Source of the DNA: Cytobacillus kochii
Lineage (GTDB): Bacteria > Bacillota > Bacilli > Bacillales > Cytobacillaceae
DNA: 64,000 bases
Reading direction: 5' to 3'
NCBI RefSeq assembly: GCF_020171845.1
Contig: NZ_JAIVAM010000003.1
Location: 248,001 to 312,000, forward strand
Position numbers and translations under genes: made by a program. Of this stretch, positions 37,676 through 48,987 are shown piece after piece (the first letter of the stretch is position 1; every line of letters begins with the position of its first letter). Below the pieces are notes generated by a model. That model saw nothing but the letters and a program-made list of their open reading frames with translations. It was not told where the DNA came from and did not search any database.

Positions 37676-37820
37676 AGTTGACAGCGATAATTCAGCGACT
37701 GTCATGACATATTATAAGTATAAGGGTGCACCGCTTCAGCAAGAGAATCCTAGGCCTCTTGCTTGCAAGCGTTTCTATATAGATTGTTTGAAAAGCGCTT
37801 AAAAAGCGCTTTTCTTTATA
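37676..37820 (+). other. Structured intergenic region before holA
   Basis: TGACAG (37679-37684) and CTGTCA (37699-37704) are inverted, the latter within the palindrome TGTCATGACA. Two hairpins follow: GCAAGAG/CTCTTGC (about 37739-37763) and GAAAAGCGCTT/AAGCGCTTTTC (37790-37814), the second followed by TTTATATTT. It could be the end of a short RNA, or regulatory DNA for holA. Confidence 0.4.
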
Positions 37821-37927
37821 TTTATTGGTATTATAAGCAGCGTACATTCTTTTCATTCCACTTGTCAAAATCGATTTGCTTCTATAGGATAGATAGTACT
37901 TATAAAAAATGATCGGAGCGAGAAAAA

Positions 37928-38962
37928 GTGGTTTTTGATATATGGAAGCAAATTAAAGCAAAAAGCTTCTCATCTGTATATTTATTATACGGAACCGAGC
38001 CTTACCTTATAAATGAAACGAAACAATTATTAATAAATCATGCGTTACTGCCAGAAGAACTTGACTTCAATTTGTCTACCTATGATTTAGAAGAAACGCC
38101 TATTGAAGTTGCGCTTGAAGACGCTGAAACGTTTCCTTTTATGGGGGAGCGCCGTCTTATTATTTTACATAATCCCTATTTTCTAACAGCAGATAAAGGG
38201 AAAGCGAAGGTAGAGCATCAATTAAATGCACTTGAGAATTATTTGAAAGATCCTGCTCCTTACACGATTCTCGTATTTTCAGGCGCATATGAAAAGCTAG
38301 ACGAGCGCAAAAAGTTAACGAAGCAAATCAAAAAAAGCGCTGCAGTGTTAGAAGCGAAACAATTGAATGAGAAAGAGCTACATGTTTGGATGCGTGATCG
38401 TGCATCCAAAAATGGCGTACAAATTGATGAAGAAGCAATCAATCTTCTACTTACACTTTCAGGTATGAATTTATTTATGTTAACGAGCGAAATGGATAAG
38501 CTTGCTTTATATGGAAGTGATGAAAGACGCATTACGGTTGAAATGGTGGATCAATTAGTGTCGCGGTCTTTAGAACAAAATATCTTTACACTTGTAGAAA
38601 AAGTCGTCCATAGAGATATAGAAGCAGCATTAAGAATTTTTTATGATTTATTGAAGCTAAATGAGGAACCTATCAAAATTTTGGCAGTCATTACAAATCA
38701 GTTTCGTCTCATTTACCAAGTGAAAGAATTGTCCAGAAGAGGTTACGGACAAAATCAGATAGCTGGATATATTAAAACGCACCCTTTTAGAGTGAAACTT
38801 GCCGCCGGTCAAGCGAGACTTTTTAGTGAAGAAGAGTTATCGCAAATCATGGATATTCTCGCAGATGCGGATTATCAAATGAAAACCGGTGGAATGAACA
38901 AGCAATTATTAATTGAGTTATTCTTATTTAAATTAAATAAACGGGATATGGAAGTTCTATAA
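37928..38962 (+). CDS. holA: DNA polymerase III subunit delta
   Basis: Delta subunit of the clamp loader; it opens the beta clamp. The 344-residue product has the AAA+-like fold without a P-loop: VYLLYGTEPYLINETKQ at the start, GERRLIILHNPYF, a middle lid region (NLFMLTSEMDKLALY) and a C-terminal collar (RLIYQVKELSRRGYGQNQIA). GTG at 37928 is chosen, with GGAG upstream. It converges on rpsT. Confidence 0.95.
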   Translation: MVFDIWKQIKAKSFSSVYLLYGTEPYLINETKQLLINHALLPEELDFNLSTYDLEETPIEVALEDAETFPFMGERRLIILHNPYFLTADKGKAKVEHQLNALENYLKDPAPYTILVFSGAYEKLDERKKLTKQIKKSAAVLEAKQLNEKELHVWMRDRASKNGVQIDEEAINLLLTLSGMNLFMLTSEMDKLALYGSDERRITVEMVDQLVSRSLEQNIFTLVEKVVHRDIEAALRIFYDLLKLNEEPIKILAVITNQFRLIYQVKELSRRGYGQNQIAGYIKTHPFRVKLAAGQARLFSEEELSQIMDILADADYQMKTGGMNKQLLIELFLFKLNKRDMEVL

Positions 38963-38981
38963 ATAATCTTTTATATGTAAT

Positions 38982-39017
38982 GAAAAAAAGCTATCCATCA
39001 TGCGGATAGCTTTTTAT
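38982..39017. terminator. Bidirectional terminator between holA and rpsT
   Basis: AAAAAGCTATCC pairs perfectly with GGATAGCTTTTT around a 7-base loop, with T tracts on both strands. Confidence 0.92.
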
Positions 39018-39029
39018 GATTTCTACAAA

Positions 39030-39293
39030 TTAAGCATTTGCAGTATTCATTCTTTTCATTAAACGAGATTTCTTACGAGCAGCAGCATTTTTATGGATAA
39101 GTCCTTTTGCAGCAGCTTTATCTAGTTTGCTTGCAGCTTGTGCAAAGCTTTCAGCAGCATTCGCATCGTTGTTAGCAATCGCAGCTTCAGATTTTTTCAC
39201 TGCAGAACGCATGTTAGACTTAGCTTGAATGTTACGTGCATAGCGTGCTTCGTTTGTTTTAACACGTTTGATAGCAGATTTAATATTTGGCAT
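39030..39293 (-). CDS. rpsT: 30S ribosomal protein S20 (bS20)
   Basis: An 87-residue small-subunit protein with the usual basic helices: [20 protein letters not shown] at the start, [10 protein letters not shown] in the middle, [19 protein letters not shown] at the end. ATG at 39293 is used because AGGAGGTG is 6 bases upstream; an ATG three codons before is too close. It lies opposite to holA and gpr as in B. subtilis. Confidence 0.97.
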   Translation of the reverse strand: MPNIKSAIKRVKTNEARYARNIQAKSNMRSAVKKSEAAIANNDANAAESFAQAASKLDKAAAKGLIHKNAAARKKSRLMKRMNTANA

Positions 39294-39470
39294 TCCATTC
39301 ACCTCCTACAAAAAGGCATCGAATTTTTATGAACTCGATATTTGTATTCATCATTAATATAAATTCAGAACAAGTGATATTCTATCAAAACTGAGACAAT
39401 AAATCAATACAAAACGAGGAAATCCATCTTCTCCTTCACTGTAGAAACATATTGTTCACATATAAAACAT

Positions 39471-39500
39471 GCATGATTTGAACAAGTGGTGGTCATCCTA
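39471..39500 (+). promoter_or_regulatory. Candidate sigma-F/sigma-G promoter of gpr
   Basis: GCATG (39471-39475), 18-base spacer, CATCCTA (39494-39500) fits the forespore pattern GnATR - 17/18 - CATnnTA. In B. subtilis gpr is under sigma-F and sigma-G. Fit by eye. Confidence 0.55.
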
Positions 39501-39532
39501 AAACTACTATAATACGCAAAAAAGGTGGTCGT

Positions 39533-40657
39533 TTGGCTTTGAATGAGAAGTTGGATTTAAGCAAATATGGTATAAGAACGGACTTAGCAATAGAAGCTCG
39601 CGAGGTCGTATTAGAAAACCAGGGAATACAAGGTGAAGATAATCAGTCCCAAATCGAAGGCGTTATTATTAAAGAACAAGAAAAAGAGGGCATGAAAATC
39701 TCTTATGTTGAAGTGACAGAACAAGGAAGTGAAATGCTAGGGAAAAAACCAGGTAAATATTTAACAATAGAGGTACAGGGGATTAGACAACAAGATACGG
39801 AAACGCAACTGCAAGTAGAAAAGCTATTTGCTAAAGAGATGGCCTACTTTATGAAAGACCTTGGTATTGGCCCTAATGATTCGTGTTTAATTGTTGGTTT
39901 AGGGAACTGGAATGTTACACCCGATGCAATTGGACCCGAAGTATGTGAAAACTTACTAATTACTCGGCACTTATTTGAGTTACAGCCAGAGAGTGTAGAA
40001 GATGGCTACCGTCCTGTCAGTGCGCTTTCGCCTGGTGTAATGGGTTTAACGGGTATTGAAACGAGTGACATTTTGTTTGGCATTGTTGAGAAAACGAAGC
40101 CTGATTTTGTCATTGCCTTGGACGCTCTAGCAGCAAGGTCAATTGAAAGGGTCAATTCTACTATCCAAATTTCAGATACAGGGATCCATCCCGGTTCAGG
40201 TGTTGGCAATAAACGAAAGGAAATTAGTAAAGAAACTTTAGGTGTACCAGTTATTGCAATTGGCGTACCAACTGTTGTTGATGCCGTTTCGATCACAAGT
40301 GACACAATAGATTTCATCCTCAAGCATTTTGGAAAGGAACTGAAAGAAGGGGACAAGCCTTCTCGTTCACTAATCCCGGCTGGAATGACATTTGGAGAAA
40401 AGCGCAAGCTATCTGAAGAAGATTTACCCGAGGAGAAAGAGCGACAAACATTTATGGGTATTGTGGGTACATTACCTGAGGAAGAAAAACGCAAATTAAT
40501 CGGAGAAGTATTATCTCCCTTGGGCCATAACTTGATGGTGACCCCAAAAGAAGTAGACGTGTTTATAGAAGATATGGCTAATTTACTAGCTAATGGATTA
40601 AATGCAGCTCTCCATTCTAAGGTAAATCAAGAGAATACAGGCTTTTATACGCGATAA
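39533..40657 (+). CDS. gpr: Germination protease Gpr
   Basis: Spore protease that degrades small acid-soluble spore proteins at germination. The 374-residue zymogen keeps the short propeptide, with autoprocessing expected near [12 protein letters not shown] (about residues 11-20). Other family stretches are [17 protein letters not shown] and [34 protein letters not shown] at 39533 is preceded by AAGGTGG. In B. subtilis spoIIP follows; here yqxA does. Confidence 0.96.
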   Translation: MALNEKLDLSKYGIRTDLAIEAREVVLENQGIQGEDNQSQIEGVIIKEQEKEGMKISYVEVTEQGSEMLGKKPGKYLTIEVQGIRQQDTETQLQVEKLFAKEMAYFMKDLGIGPNDSCLIVGLGNWNVTPDAIGPEVCENLLITRHLFELQPESVEDGYRPVSALSPGVMGLTGIETSDILFGIVEKTKPDFVIALDALAARSIERVNSTIQISDTGIHPGSGVGNKRKEISKETLGVPVIAIGVPTVVDAVSITSDTIDFILKHFGKELKEGDKPSRSLIPAGMTFGEKRKLSEEDLPEEKERQTFMGIVGTLPEEEKRKLIGEVLSPLGHNLMVTPKEVDVFIEDMANLLANGLNAALHSKVNQENTGFYTR

Positions 40658-40721
40658 AGAGGTTCTATCTTTTCTATTCTTTTCATACAATCTATTACTA
40701 GAATGAGGGAAGGTGATTCGA

Positions 40722-41015
40722 ATGAAAAGATTCATGGTCGCAACTATATTAATTATATCTCTTATGTTCATTTCTGTTTTGTTTGGTATGAAGCAAGCGA
40801 ATCACGCAATGGTAGAGATGAGTACGCTAACAGTCGGGGATGATAGGGGCGCATCCACACACGACTTACAAGGTAAGCAAAAACAATTAGAGGAAATGAA
40901 GTCCTTTAATCTCTTTTCATCTATAGGTAAGTCCATATCAGAAGGAACGCAAGCCATCACTAGAACAGGTATTGATATGGTAGTTGATAAGGTACAAGAA
41001 AAAGATGAGGAGTAA
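40722..41015 (+). CDS. yqxA: DUF3679 family protein YqxA
   Basis: A 97-residue protein with an N-terminal hydrophobic helix (FMVATILIISLMFISVLFGM, residues 4-23) that is a signal or anchor, then a polar region (QGKQKQLEEMKSFNLFSSIGKSISEG) typical of DUF3679/YqxA. In B. subtilis yqxA follows spoIIP; here it follows gpr after 64 bases. ATG at 40722 has GGGAAGGTG upstream. The function is unknown; co-location suggests a sporulation role. Confidence 0.85.
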   Translation: MKRFMVATILIISLMFISVLFGMKQANHAMVEMSTLTVGDDRGASTHDLQGKQKQLEEMKSFNLFSSIGKSISEGTQAITRTGIDMVVDKVQEKDEE

Positions 41016-41434
41016 TTGAGCATTCCCTAGGTGGATTCAAGGATCCGCCTAGGTCTAATAAAAAAGTTCAATAATCTCAGATGAAACAATTCCCCCAACT
41101 AGCTTTTCCATTCTTACACAAGAAATGAAACTCCGATTGAATATGTAAACCCATTCATGAATTTCGTTGAATCTTCCATTTTGTACTGCTATAATCAACA
41201 ATATGTATGTCTTTTCGATTAGAAAGAGAAGCGAGTAAATAAATGAAGTACATATCATCCACTTTTTAAGTGCTAAGAAACTTGGCTAACAATCATAATC
41301 GTAATCGTGAGAGAAGGGTCGTATCGTATAGCGATTTGTGCAGCCAGACAATTAGTGTACTTACTAGTGAAAACTGTTGTGAACCATACACATATGTGTG
41401 ATTTGCGCTTTTATATAGGAGTGAAGAAAGTTAC
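41016..41434 (+). other. Intergenic region between yqxA and lepA
   Basis: An 11-bp hairpin, CCTAGGTGGAT/ATCCGCCTAGG (41026-41053, one G-T pair), follows yqxA but has no T tract. Further on is the palindrome ACACATATGTGT (about 41389-41400). A 67-codon minus-strand frame over 41055-41258 lacks coding features. I see no convincing promoter for lepA. Confidence 0.45.
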
Positions 41435-43270
41435 ATGAACAGAGAAGAGAGACTGAATAGGCAATCTAGGATCCGTAATTTTTCCATTATTGCTCATATT
41501 GACCATGGGAAATCTACGTTGGCTGACCGTATTTTGGAAAAAACAAATGCACTTACTGCGCGGGAAATGAAAGACCAGCTCCTAGATTCTATGGATTTAG
41601 AGAGAGAACGTGGCATTACGATTAAATTAAATTCTGTACAACTCAAATATAAAGCTAAGGATGGAGAAATATATACCTTCCATCTAATTGATACGCCAGG
41701 GCACGTCGATTTTACATATGAAGTGTCCAGAAGTTTAGCTGCATGTGAGGGTGCAGTATTAGTCGTTGATGCTGCTCAAGGAATAGAGGCGCAAACGTTA
41801 GCTAATGTATACTTAGCATTAGATAATGATTTAGAAATATTACCTGTTATTAATAAAATAGATTTACCTAGTGCCGATCCAGAGCGTGTGAGAAATGAAG
41901 TGGAAGAAGTCATTGGACTCGATGCTTCTGAAGCTGTTTTAGCATCTGCCAAAGCGGGAATTGGGATTGAAGATATTCTAGAGCAAGTGGTAGAAAAGGT
42001 TCCGGCACCTACTGGAGATCCCGATGCGCCTCTTAAAGCGTTAATATTCGATTCGTTATATGATGCTTATCGTGGGGTTGTTGCTTATATCCGCGTCGTG
42101 GATGGAACGGTTAAAGTAGGCGACAAAGTTAAAATGATGGCTACTGGCAAAGAGTTCGAAGTGACCGAGGTAGGCGTATTTACACCTAAATCGACACCGA
42201 TGGACGAGCTTTCCGTTGGAGATGTTGGTTTCTTAACAGCAGCAATTAAAAATGTAGGCGATACACGTGTTGGTGACACGATTACAAGTGCAAAGAATGG
42301 TGCAACAGATCCGTTACCTGGTTATCGTAAACTGAATCCGATGGTCTATTGTGGACTTTATCCGATTGATAGTGCGAAGTTCAATGATTTACGTGAAGCA
42401 CTTGAAAAACTTGAACTGAATGATTCTGCTCTTCAGTACGAGCCTGAGACTTCCCAGGCGCTTGGATTTGGATTCCGTTGTGGATTTTTAGGTTTATTGC
42501 ATATGGAGATTATTCAAGAAAGAATTGAGCGCGAATTTAAGATTGATTTGATTACAACTGCACCAAGTGTAATCTATGATGTTATGCTAACAGATGGGAC
42601 AGAGTTGAAAGTTGATAACCCATCAGATATGCCGGATGCACAAAAAATTGACAGAGTAGAAGAACCGTATGTAAAAGCAACGATGATGGCACCAAATGAA
42701 TATGTTGGGGCGATTATGGAACTGTGTCAATTGAAACGAGGCAATTTCATTGATATGCAATATATGGATGAATCTCGCGTGAATATTATATATGAGATCC
42801 CTTTATCAGAAATTGTTTATGACTTTTTTGATCAATTAAAATCAAATACAAAAGGATATGCGTCTTTTGATTATGAATTAATCGGTTATCGCCCATCCAA
42901 GCTAGTGAAAATGGATATTTTATTAAATGCAGAGAAGGTTGATGCATTGAGCTTTATTGTTCATAGTGACTTTGCTTATGAACGAGGAAAAGTGATAGTT
43001 GAAAAATTAAAAGAACTTATTCCGCGTCAACAGTTTGAAGTCCCTATTCAAGCAGCAGTTGGACAAAAGATAATTGCTCGTTCAACAATAAAAGCGATGC
43101 GCAAAAATGTCCTTGCAAAATGTTATGGTGGAGATATTTCCCGTAAAAGAAAATTGCTTGAAAAGCAAAAAGAAGGGAAAAAACGCATGAAGCAAGTGGG
43201 GTCGGTTGAAGTACCGCAAGAAGCATTTATGGCTGTATTAAAAATGGATGATAATAATACAAAGAAATAA
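41435..43270 (+). CDS. lepA: Elongation factor 4 (LepA)
   Basis: Ribosomal GTPase that back-translocates stalled ribosomes or aids 30S assembly. The 611-residue protein has the G motifs [13 protein letters not shown] (G1), the RGITIK effector (G2), DTPGHVDF (G3), NKIDLP (G4) and ASAKAGIG (G5), domain II, the EF-G-like domains III and V ([21 protein letters not shown]), and the unique basic C-terminus ([20 protein letters not shown]). GGAGTGAAG lies upstream of the ATG. Confidence 0.98.
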   Translation: MNREERLNRQSRIRNFSIIAHIDHGKSTLADRILEKTNALTAREMKDQLLDSMDLERERGITIKLNSVQLKYKAKDGEIYTFHLIDTPGHVDFTYEVSRSLAACEGAVLVVDAAQGIEAQTLANVYLALDNDLEILPVINKIDLPSADPERVRNEVEEVIGLDASEAVLASAKAGIGIEDILEQVVEKVPAPTGDPDAPLKALIFDSLYDAYRGVVAYIRVVDGTVKVGDKVKMMATGKEFEVTEVGVFTPKSTPMDELSVGDVGFLTAAIKNVGDTRVGDTITSAKNGATDPLPGYRKLNPMVYCGLYPIDSAKFNDLREALEKLELNDSALQYEPETSQALGFGFRCGFLGLLHMEIIQERIEREFKIDLITTAPSVIYDVMLTDGTELKVDNPSDMPDAQKIDRVEEPYVKATMMAPNEYVGAIMELCQLKRGNFIDMQYMDESRVNIIYEIPLSEIVYDFFDQLKSNTKGYASFDYELIGYRPSKLVKMDILLNAEKVDALSFIVHSDFAYERGKVIVEKLKELIPRQQFEVPIQAAVGQKIIARSTIKAMRKNVLAKCYGGDISRKRKLLEKQKEGKKRMKQVGSVEVPQEAFMAVLKMDDNNTKK

Positions 43271-43289
43271 AATAAATTGCTTTATTAGG

Positions 43290-43337
43290 ATAGGTTAGGT
43301 ATGCTTTCCCATAGGCGTATCCTAGCCTATTTTTTTC
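43290..43337 (+). terminator. Terminator after lepA
   Basis: ATAGGTTAGG pairs with CCTAGCCTAT (one G-T) around a roughly 18-base loop; seven T follow. Confidence 0.8.
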
Positions 43338-43359
43338 CGTTTTATATTTTAAAATAGAG

Positions 43360-43407
43360 GCAAAAACAAAGAGACTATAATTGGAAAGTCTCAAGGATTG
43401 TTTTTGC
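43360..43407 (+). promoter_or_regulatory. Nested hairpin upstream of hemW
   Basis: Outer arms GCAAAAACAA (43360-43369) and TTGTTTTTGC (43398-43407) pair perfectly; inside, GAGACT (43371-43376) pairs with AGTCTC (43387-43392). It ends 50 bases before the hemW ATG. The role is unknown. Confidence 0.45.
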
Positions 43408-43456
43408 TAGACTCATCACTAGATGAGAAACCTAAAAAAGTAAGGTTGTGAAAGTA

Positions 43457-44590
43457 ATGATTCAAGCGGCATACCTTCATATACCGTTTTGTGAGCATAT
43501 CTGTCACTATTGTGATTTTAATAAAGTGTTCTTAAAGGGACAACCAGTAGATGAGTATCTACAATATTTAGATAAAGAAATGGAAATTACGATGAACAGC
43601 AGCGACTACGCTCCTTTTAAGACTATATTTGTCGGAGGAGGTACACCGACTGCTTTGAATGAAAAGCAACTGGCAACTTTTCTAGAGTCAATTCGCAAAA
43701 GATTACCTCTTGCTGGACAGTATGAGTTTACGTTTGAAGCTAATCCAGGTGACTTGTCATACGAAAAACTTAAGCTTTTGTATGATTATGGGGTCAATCG
43801 ATTAAGCTTAGGTGTACAAACATTTAATGATCAATTGTTAGAGAAAATTGGTAGAGTACATCGGGCGAAAGATGTATACCAGTCAGTGGAATCAGCAAAA
43901 AAAGCTGGCTTTAAAAATATGAGTATAGATCTTATTTATAGCTTGCCTACTCAAACGATGGCAGACTTTCAAGAAACTTTAACCACTTCCTTTCAATTAG
44001 ATGTTCAGCATTATTCTGCTTATTCTCTCATCATAGAGCCAAAAACAGTATTTTATAACCTTATGCGCAAAGGTAAACTTCATACTCCTGGGGAGGATGT
44101 TGAGGCAGCCATGTATGAGTTATTGATGGAAAAAATGAAAGAGAATGGCTTTGAGCAGTATGAAATTAGTAATTTTTCTAAACCTGGCTTTGAAAGTAAA
44201 CATAATTTGACCTATTGGAATAATGAAGCTTATTTTGGGTTTGGTGCTGGTGCCCATAGCTATGTGGAAGGTTATCGTCGCTCGAATTACGGTCCTTTAA
44301 AAAAATATATGGAGCCATTAGATCAAAATGAGTTGCCTATTATGGATAAACATGAAGTGACGAAGAAGGAGAAAATGGAAGAAGAAATGTTTCTTGGACT
44401 TCGTAAAACACAAGGTGTTTCGATGAAAGCTTTTAAGGATAAATACGATATAGAAATCATGGAAATATTTCGTGAAGAATTACTGGCACATGAACAGAAG
44501 TCATTACTAGAAATAAAAGGTGATTCGATTCAATTAACAAAGCAAGGCCGACTGTTAGGCAATGAAGTTTTTCAATCATTTATTAAATGA
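43457..44590 (+). CDS. hemW: Radical SAM heme chaperone HemW
   Basis: A 377-residue member of the HemN/HemW family; HemW inserts or carries heme and is not a coproporphyrinogen oxidase. The cluster motif is CEHICHYC (CxxxCxxC, residues 11-18), followed by FVGGGTPTAL and NRLSLGVQTF. It lacks the extra N-terminal region of HemN. GTG at 43448 is another possible start; the ATG at 43457 gives AAYLHIPFCEHICHYCDFN, the usual opening. It lies upstream of hrcA as in B. subtilis. Confidence 0.94.
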   Translation: MIQAAYLHIPFCEHICHYCDFNKVFLKGQPVDEYLQYLDKEMEITMNSSDYAPFKTIFVGGGTPTALNEKQLATFLESIRKRLPLAGQYEFTFEANPGDLSYEKLKLLYDYGVNRLSLGVQTFNDQLLEKIGRVHRAKDVYQSVESAKKAGFKNMSIDLIYSLPTQTMADFQETLTTSFQLDVQHYSAYSLIIEPKTVFYNLMRKGKLHTPGEDVEAAMYELLMEKMKENGFEQYEISNFSKPGFESKHNLTYWNNEAYFGFGAGAHSYVEGYRRSNYGPLKKYMEPLDQNELPIMDKHEVTKKEKMEEEMFLGLRKTQGVSMKAFKDKYDIEIMEIFREELLAHEQKSLLEIKGDSIQLTKQGRLLGNEVFQSFIK

Positions 44591-44772
44591 TTAAAACGGT
44601 AAAAGCTACCGCTCTATTTCGTTAATCAGGTGATACGTAGAAAGAAGCAAAATATGTTGAAATCATTGTATTCTAAACAATGATTAAACGAGTGGTACAT
44701 TCAACATTCTTTCTTGAATGATGGTTTGTTGTCTTTCTTTTAATAATTATGATGGAGATAAGGCGCAAATGA

Positions 44773-44799
44773 TTGACACTCGCTCCTAGATTTGATAAT
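44773..44799 (+). promoter_or_regulatory. Candidate promoter of the hrcA operon
   Basis: A perfect TTGACA (44773-44778) with GATAAT (44794-44799) 15 bases on; the spacer is short, but it lies directly before CIRCE. Confidence 0.6.
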
Positions 44800-44811
44800 T
44801 TATTATTAGAT

Positions 44812-44838
44812 TTAGCACTCATTAAATGAGAGTGCTAA
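44812..44838 (+). promoter_or_regulatory. CIRCE operator of HrcA
   Basis: TTAGCACTC (44812-44820), 9 bases, GAGTGCTAA (44830-44838): a perfect consensus CIRCE. HrcA binds here and represses hrcA-grpE-dnaK. Confidence 0.98.
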
Positions 44839-44852
44839 CAGAGGTGATTACT

Positions 44853-45884
44853 GTGTTAACAGATCGTCAATTGTTGATATTCCAAGTGATTGTTGATGAT
44901 TTTATTCAGACGGCACAGCCGGTTGGCTCAAGAACATTATCTAAGAAAGATGAAATTTCTTTTAGCTCGGCGACAATTAGGAATGAAATGGCTGATTTAG
45001 AGGAGCTTGGTTTTTTAGAAAAAACACATACCTCATCAGGACGAATACCTTCTGAGAAGGGGTATAGATACTATGTCGACCATCTTTTATCCCCACAGCG
45101 ACTAAATAAACGTGAAGTAGTACAAATGAAAAGTATTTTCAGTGATAAAATGTACGAATTAGAAAAAATTGTGCAAAAATCAGCTAAAATCCTTTCAGAA
45201 ATGACGAATTACACTTCGATCGTTTTAGGTCCGGCAGTGAAGGAGAATAGGTTAAAAAGAATTCAAATCGTTCCATTGAATGATCACACAGCCATTGCAA
45301 TTATTGTGACAGATACTGGGCATGTGGAAAATAGAATGTTTCATTTTCCTGAATCTATGAACCCAGCAGATATTGAAATGATGGTAAATATTTTAAATGA
45401 TCGTTTAGTGGGTGTACCAATTGAACATCTGAATCAAACGATTTATAAAGAAGTTGCCATCGTTTTACGCCAGCATATCCAACATTATGACTTTCTTTAC
45501 CACTCAATTATTGATACGATTCAAATGCCTGCAAATGAGAAATTGTTCTTTGGTGGGAAAACGAATATATTAAGTCAACCCGAGTTTCATGATATAGACA
45601 AGGTAAAAGACTTACTTTATATGATTGAGCAGGAAGAAGGAATATATGATTTAATACGTAATCATTCCTCAGGTATACGAGTGAAAATCGGTACCGAAAA
45701 TAAAAATTCTGCGATGGATAATTGTAGTTTAATTACCGCAAGCTATTCTATTGGTGCAGAACAATTGGGGACGATTGCTATATTAGGACCAACCAGAATG
45801 GAATATTCCAGAGTCATTAGTTTGCTACAATTTTTAAGTAAAGGCTTATCTTATGAGTTGACAAGGCTGTATCAAAACGAATAA
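44853..45884 (+). CDS. hrcA: Heat-inducible transcription repressor HrcA
   Basis: Repressor of class I heat-shock genes, acting through CIRCE and kept active by GroE. The 343-residue protein has the winged-helix N-terminus ([18 protein letters not shown], then [30 protein letters not shown]) and the GAF-like C-terminal part ([11 protein letters not shown]). GTG at 44853 with GAGGTG 6 bases upstream gives the usual start and the same length as B. subtilis HrcA. It regulates its own operon. Confidence 0.97.
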   Translation: MLTDRQLLIFQVIVDDFIQTAQPVGSRTLSKKDEISFSSATIRNEMADLEELGFLEKTHTSSGRIPSEKGYRYYVDHLLSPQRLNKREVVQMKSIFSDKMYELEKIVQKSAKILSEMTNYTSIVLGPAVKENRLKRIQIVPLNDHTAIAIIVTDTGHVENRMFHFPESMNPADIEMMVNILNDRLVGVPIEHLNQTIYKEVAIVLRQHIQHYDFLYHSIIDTIQMPANEKLFFGGKTNILSQPEFHDIDKVKDLLYMIEQEEGIYDLIRNHSSGIRVKIGTENKNSAMDNCSLITASYSIGAEQLGTIAILGPTRMEYSRVISLLQFLSKGLSYELTRLYQNE

Positions 45885-45966
45885 CCCTGGAAATATTGAA
45901 TAAGGGTGGAATTCGCTTCCACCCCTTTAACTATGAATCCAATAGCATTTAAGGGAGGTGAAAAAG

Positions 45967-46560
45967 TTGGCAGAAGAAAAAGAGACTCTACAAGAAGAGG
46001 TAAACAAATCCGAGCAAGAAAACATTCAACCAGAAGAAGTTTTTGGTGAAGCTGCTGACACTCAATCTGAAGGTGAATCATCTGAGGTAAATAGTGAGGT
46101 TTCTGCGCTGGAAGCTAAGGTGGCAGAGCTTGAGAAAAAGGTGGAAGAGGCCGATAATCGTTATTTAAGATTACAAGCTGATTTTGATAATAGCAGACGT
46201 CGTGCGAAATTAGATCGTGAAGCGTCTGAAAAATATAGAGCGCAAAGCTTAGTATCAGATTTATTACCAGCCCTTGATAACTTTGAAAGAGCACTACAAT
46301 CTAATTCAGACGATAGTAGCGTGCAATCATTGCTACAAGGAATGGAAATGGTTTATCGCAGTTTAATCGAGGCGTTGAAAAAAGAAGGCGTTGAACAGAT
46401 TGAAGCTGTAGGCCAAGTATTTGACCCTCAATTCCATCAAGCTGTAATGCAGGTGGAAGAAGAAGGCTACGATTCTAATGTAGTCGTTGAAGAATTTCAA
46501 AAAGGTTATTTACTGAAAGACCGTGTCATTCGACCGGCAATGGTTAAAGTAAATCAATAA
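45967..46560 (+). CDS. grpE: Nucleotide exchange factor GrpE
   Basis: Releases ADP from DnaK. In the 197-residue product an acidic disordered N-terminus is followed by the dimeric coiled coil ([22 protein letters not shown]), the four-helix part, and the C-terminal beta domain ([20 protein letters not shown], then [16 protein letters not shown]). TTG at 45967 is chosen because GGGAGGTG lies 7 bases upstream; a GTG at 45958 falls inside that site. Confidence 0.96.
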   Translation: MAEEKETLQEEVNKSEQENIQPEEVFGEAADTQSEGESSEVNSEVSALEAKVAELEKKVEEADNRYLRLQADFDNSRRRAKLDREASEKYRAQSLVSDLLPALDNFERALQSNSDDSSVQSLLQGMEMVYRSLIEALKKEGVEQIEAVGQVFDPQFHQAVMQVEEEGYDSNVVVEEFQKGYLLKDRVIRPAMVKVNQ

Positions 46561-46586
46561 CTACATATTATGTAATGGAGGTATAG

Positions 46587-48425
<1,839 letters not shown>

Positions 48426-48439
48426 TTTTAAAGTCCTAA

Positions 48440-48482
48440 CAAAAGTCAAAGTCAGGTATTACTTGGCTTTGGCTTTATTTTT
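48440..48482 (+). terminator. Terminator after dnaK
   Basis: AGTCAAAGTC and GGCTTTGGCT pair with G-T pairs, followed by TTTATTTTT. It makes dnaK the likely end of the main heat-shock transcript. Confidence 0.75.
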
Positions 48483-48515
48483 GCATTAAAAGTTCATTAT
48501 TTAGGTGACATTCGT

Positions 48516-48567
48516 TTTAGAAATAAGAAGTAAGGAAGCAATCGTCAGCTTACTTCTTATTTCTAAA
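48516..48567. repeat. Perfect 19-bp inverted repeat
   Basis: Arms 48516-48534 and 48549-48567 are exact reverse complements around a 14-base loop. No T tract follows on either strand. It is a long hairpin of unknown role between dnaK and the tandem repeat. Confidence 0.8.
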
Positions 48568-48666
48568 CTATAAACCACACTTTGTTAATGAAAAGAACAT
48601 AAAATAGTCATAAAAATCATGTATCCTCACCCGTAGAGGTGAAATAAAGTGGACGAACTGCTTTCG

Positions 48667-48787
48667 CTTTTTTATTGTCTAGCTGCAGGTGCCATCGGCT
48701 CGATGTCATAAGCCAATCCGCCAAAAAGGTTAAAGAACAACCTTCTGTCGGCTCGTCTTATGCTTGTCGCCGATAAGCGGGCACTCC
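48667..48787 (+). repeat. Structured Bacillaceae-type repeat, copy 1
   Basis: About 120 bp with the fixed start TTGTCTAGCTGCAG, GTCATAAG, a central hairpin (AAGGTT/AACCTT at 48726-48744) with AGAAC in the loop, TTATGCTTGTCGC, and an end rich in CCGCTTTT. GTGCCATCGGC near the start pairs with GCCGAT and GGGCAC near the end. Such TTGTCTAGCT repeats are abundant between genes in several Bacillaceae, from memory. Confidence 0.75.
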
Positions 48788-48925
48788 GCTTTTCTTATTG
48801 TCTAGCTGTAGCGGCATGGAGCTCGGGGTCATAAGTCAAAGCTGTCTATGAGGTAAGAACAACCTCATAGCCAACTTCGCCTAATGCTTGTCGCTCCAGA
48901 GCAAGCCGCTTCGCTTTTCTTATTG
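48788..48925 (+). repeat. Structured Bacillaceae-type repeat, copy 2
   Basis: Second copy, offset by 123 bases (TTGTCTAGCTG at 48675 and 48798). It keeps the end blocks, TCATAAG, AGAACAACCT and ATGCTTGTCGC, but the central hairpin is different and longer: CTATGAGGT (48846-48854) with ACCTCATAG (48862-48870). Changed stem bases on both sides mean the structure is kept. Confidence 0.75.
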
Positions 48926-48952
48926 CCTTTTGGGTTGGTGGGATGATACAAT
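48923..48952 (+). promoter_or_regulatory. Candidate own promoter of dnaJ
   Basis: TTGCCT (48923-48928), 18-base spacer, TACAAT (48947-48952) with an extended -10 TG. It begins where the tandem repeat ends and lies about 36 bases before the dnaJ ATG. Confidence 0.6.
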
Positions 48953-48987
48953 TATTTTTATGTGAAATGGATCGGGGAGTGGTAATC

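Noticed and set aside
41055..41258. Minus-strand 67-codon frame between yqxA and lepA
   Set aside because: No ribosome binding site, no domain or membrane pattern that makes sense, and a composition like the surrounding A+T-rich spacer.
48667..48925. Tandem repeat as a CRISPR array
   Set aside because: Only two copies, about 120 bases each, without short repeats and unique spacers, and no cas genes in the window.
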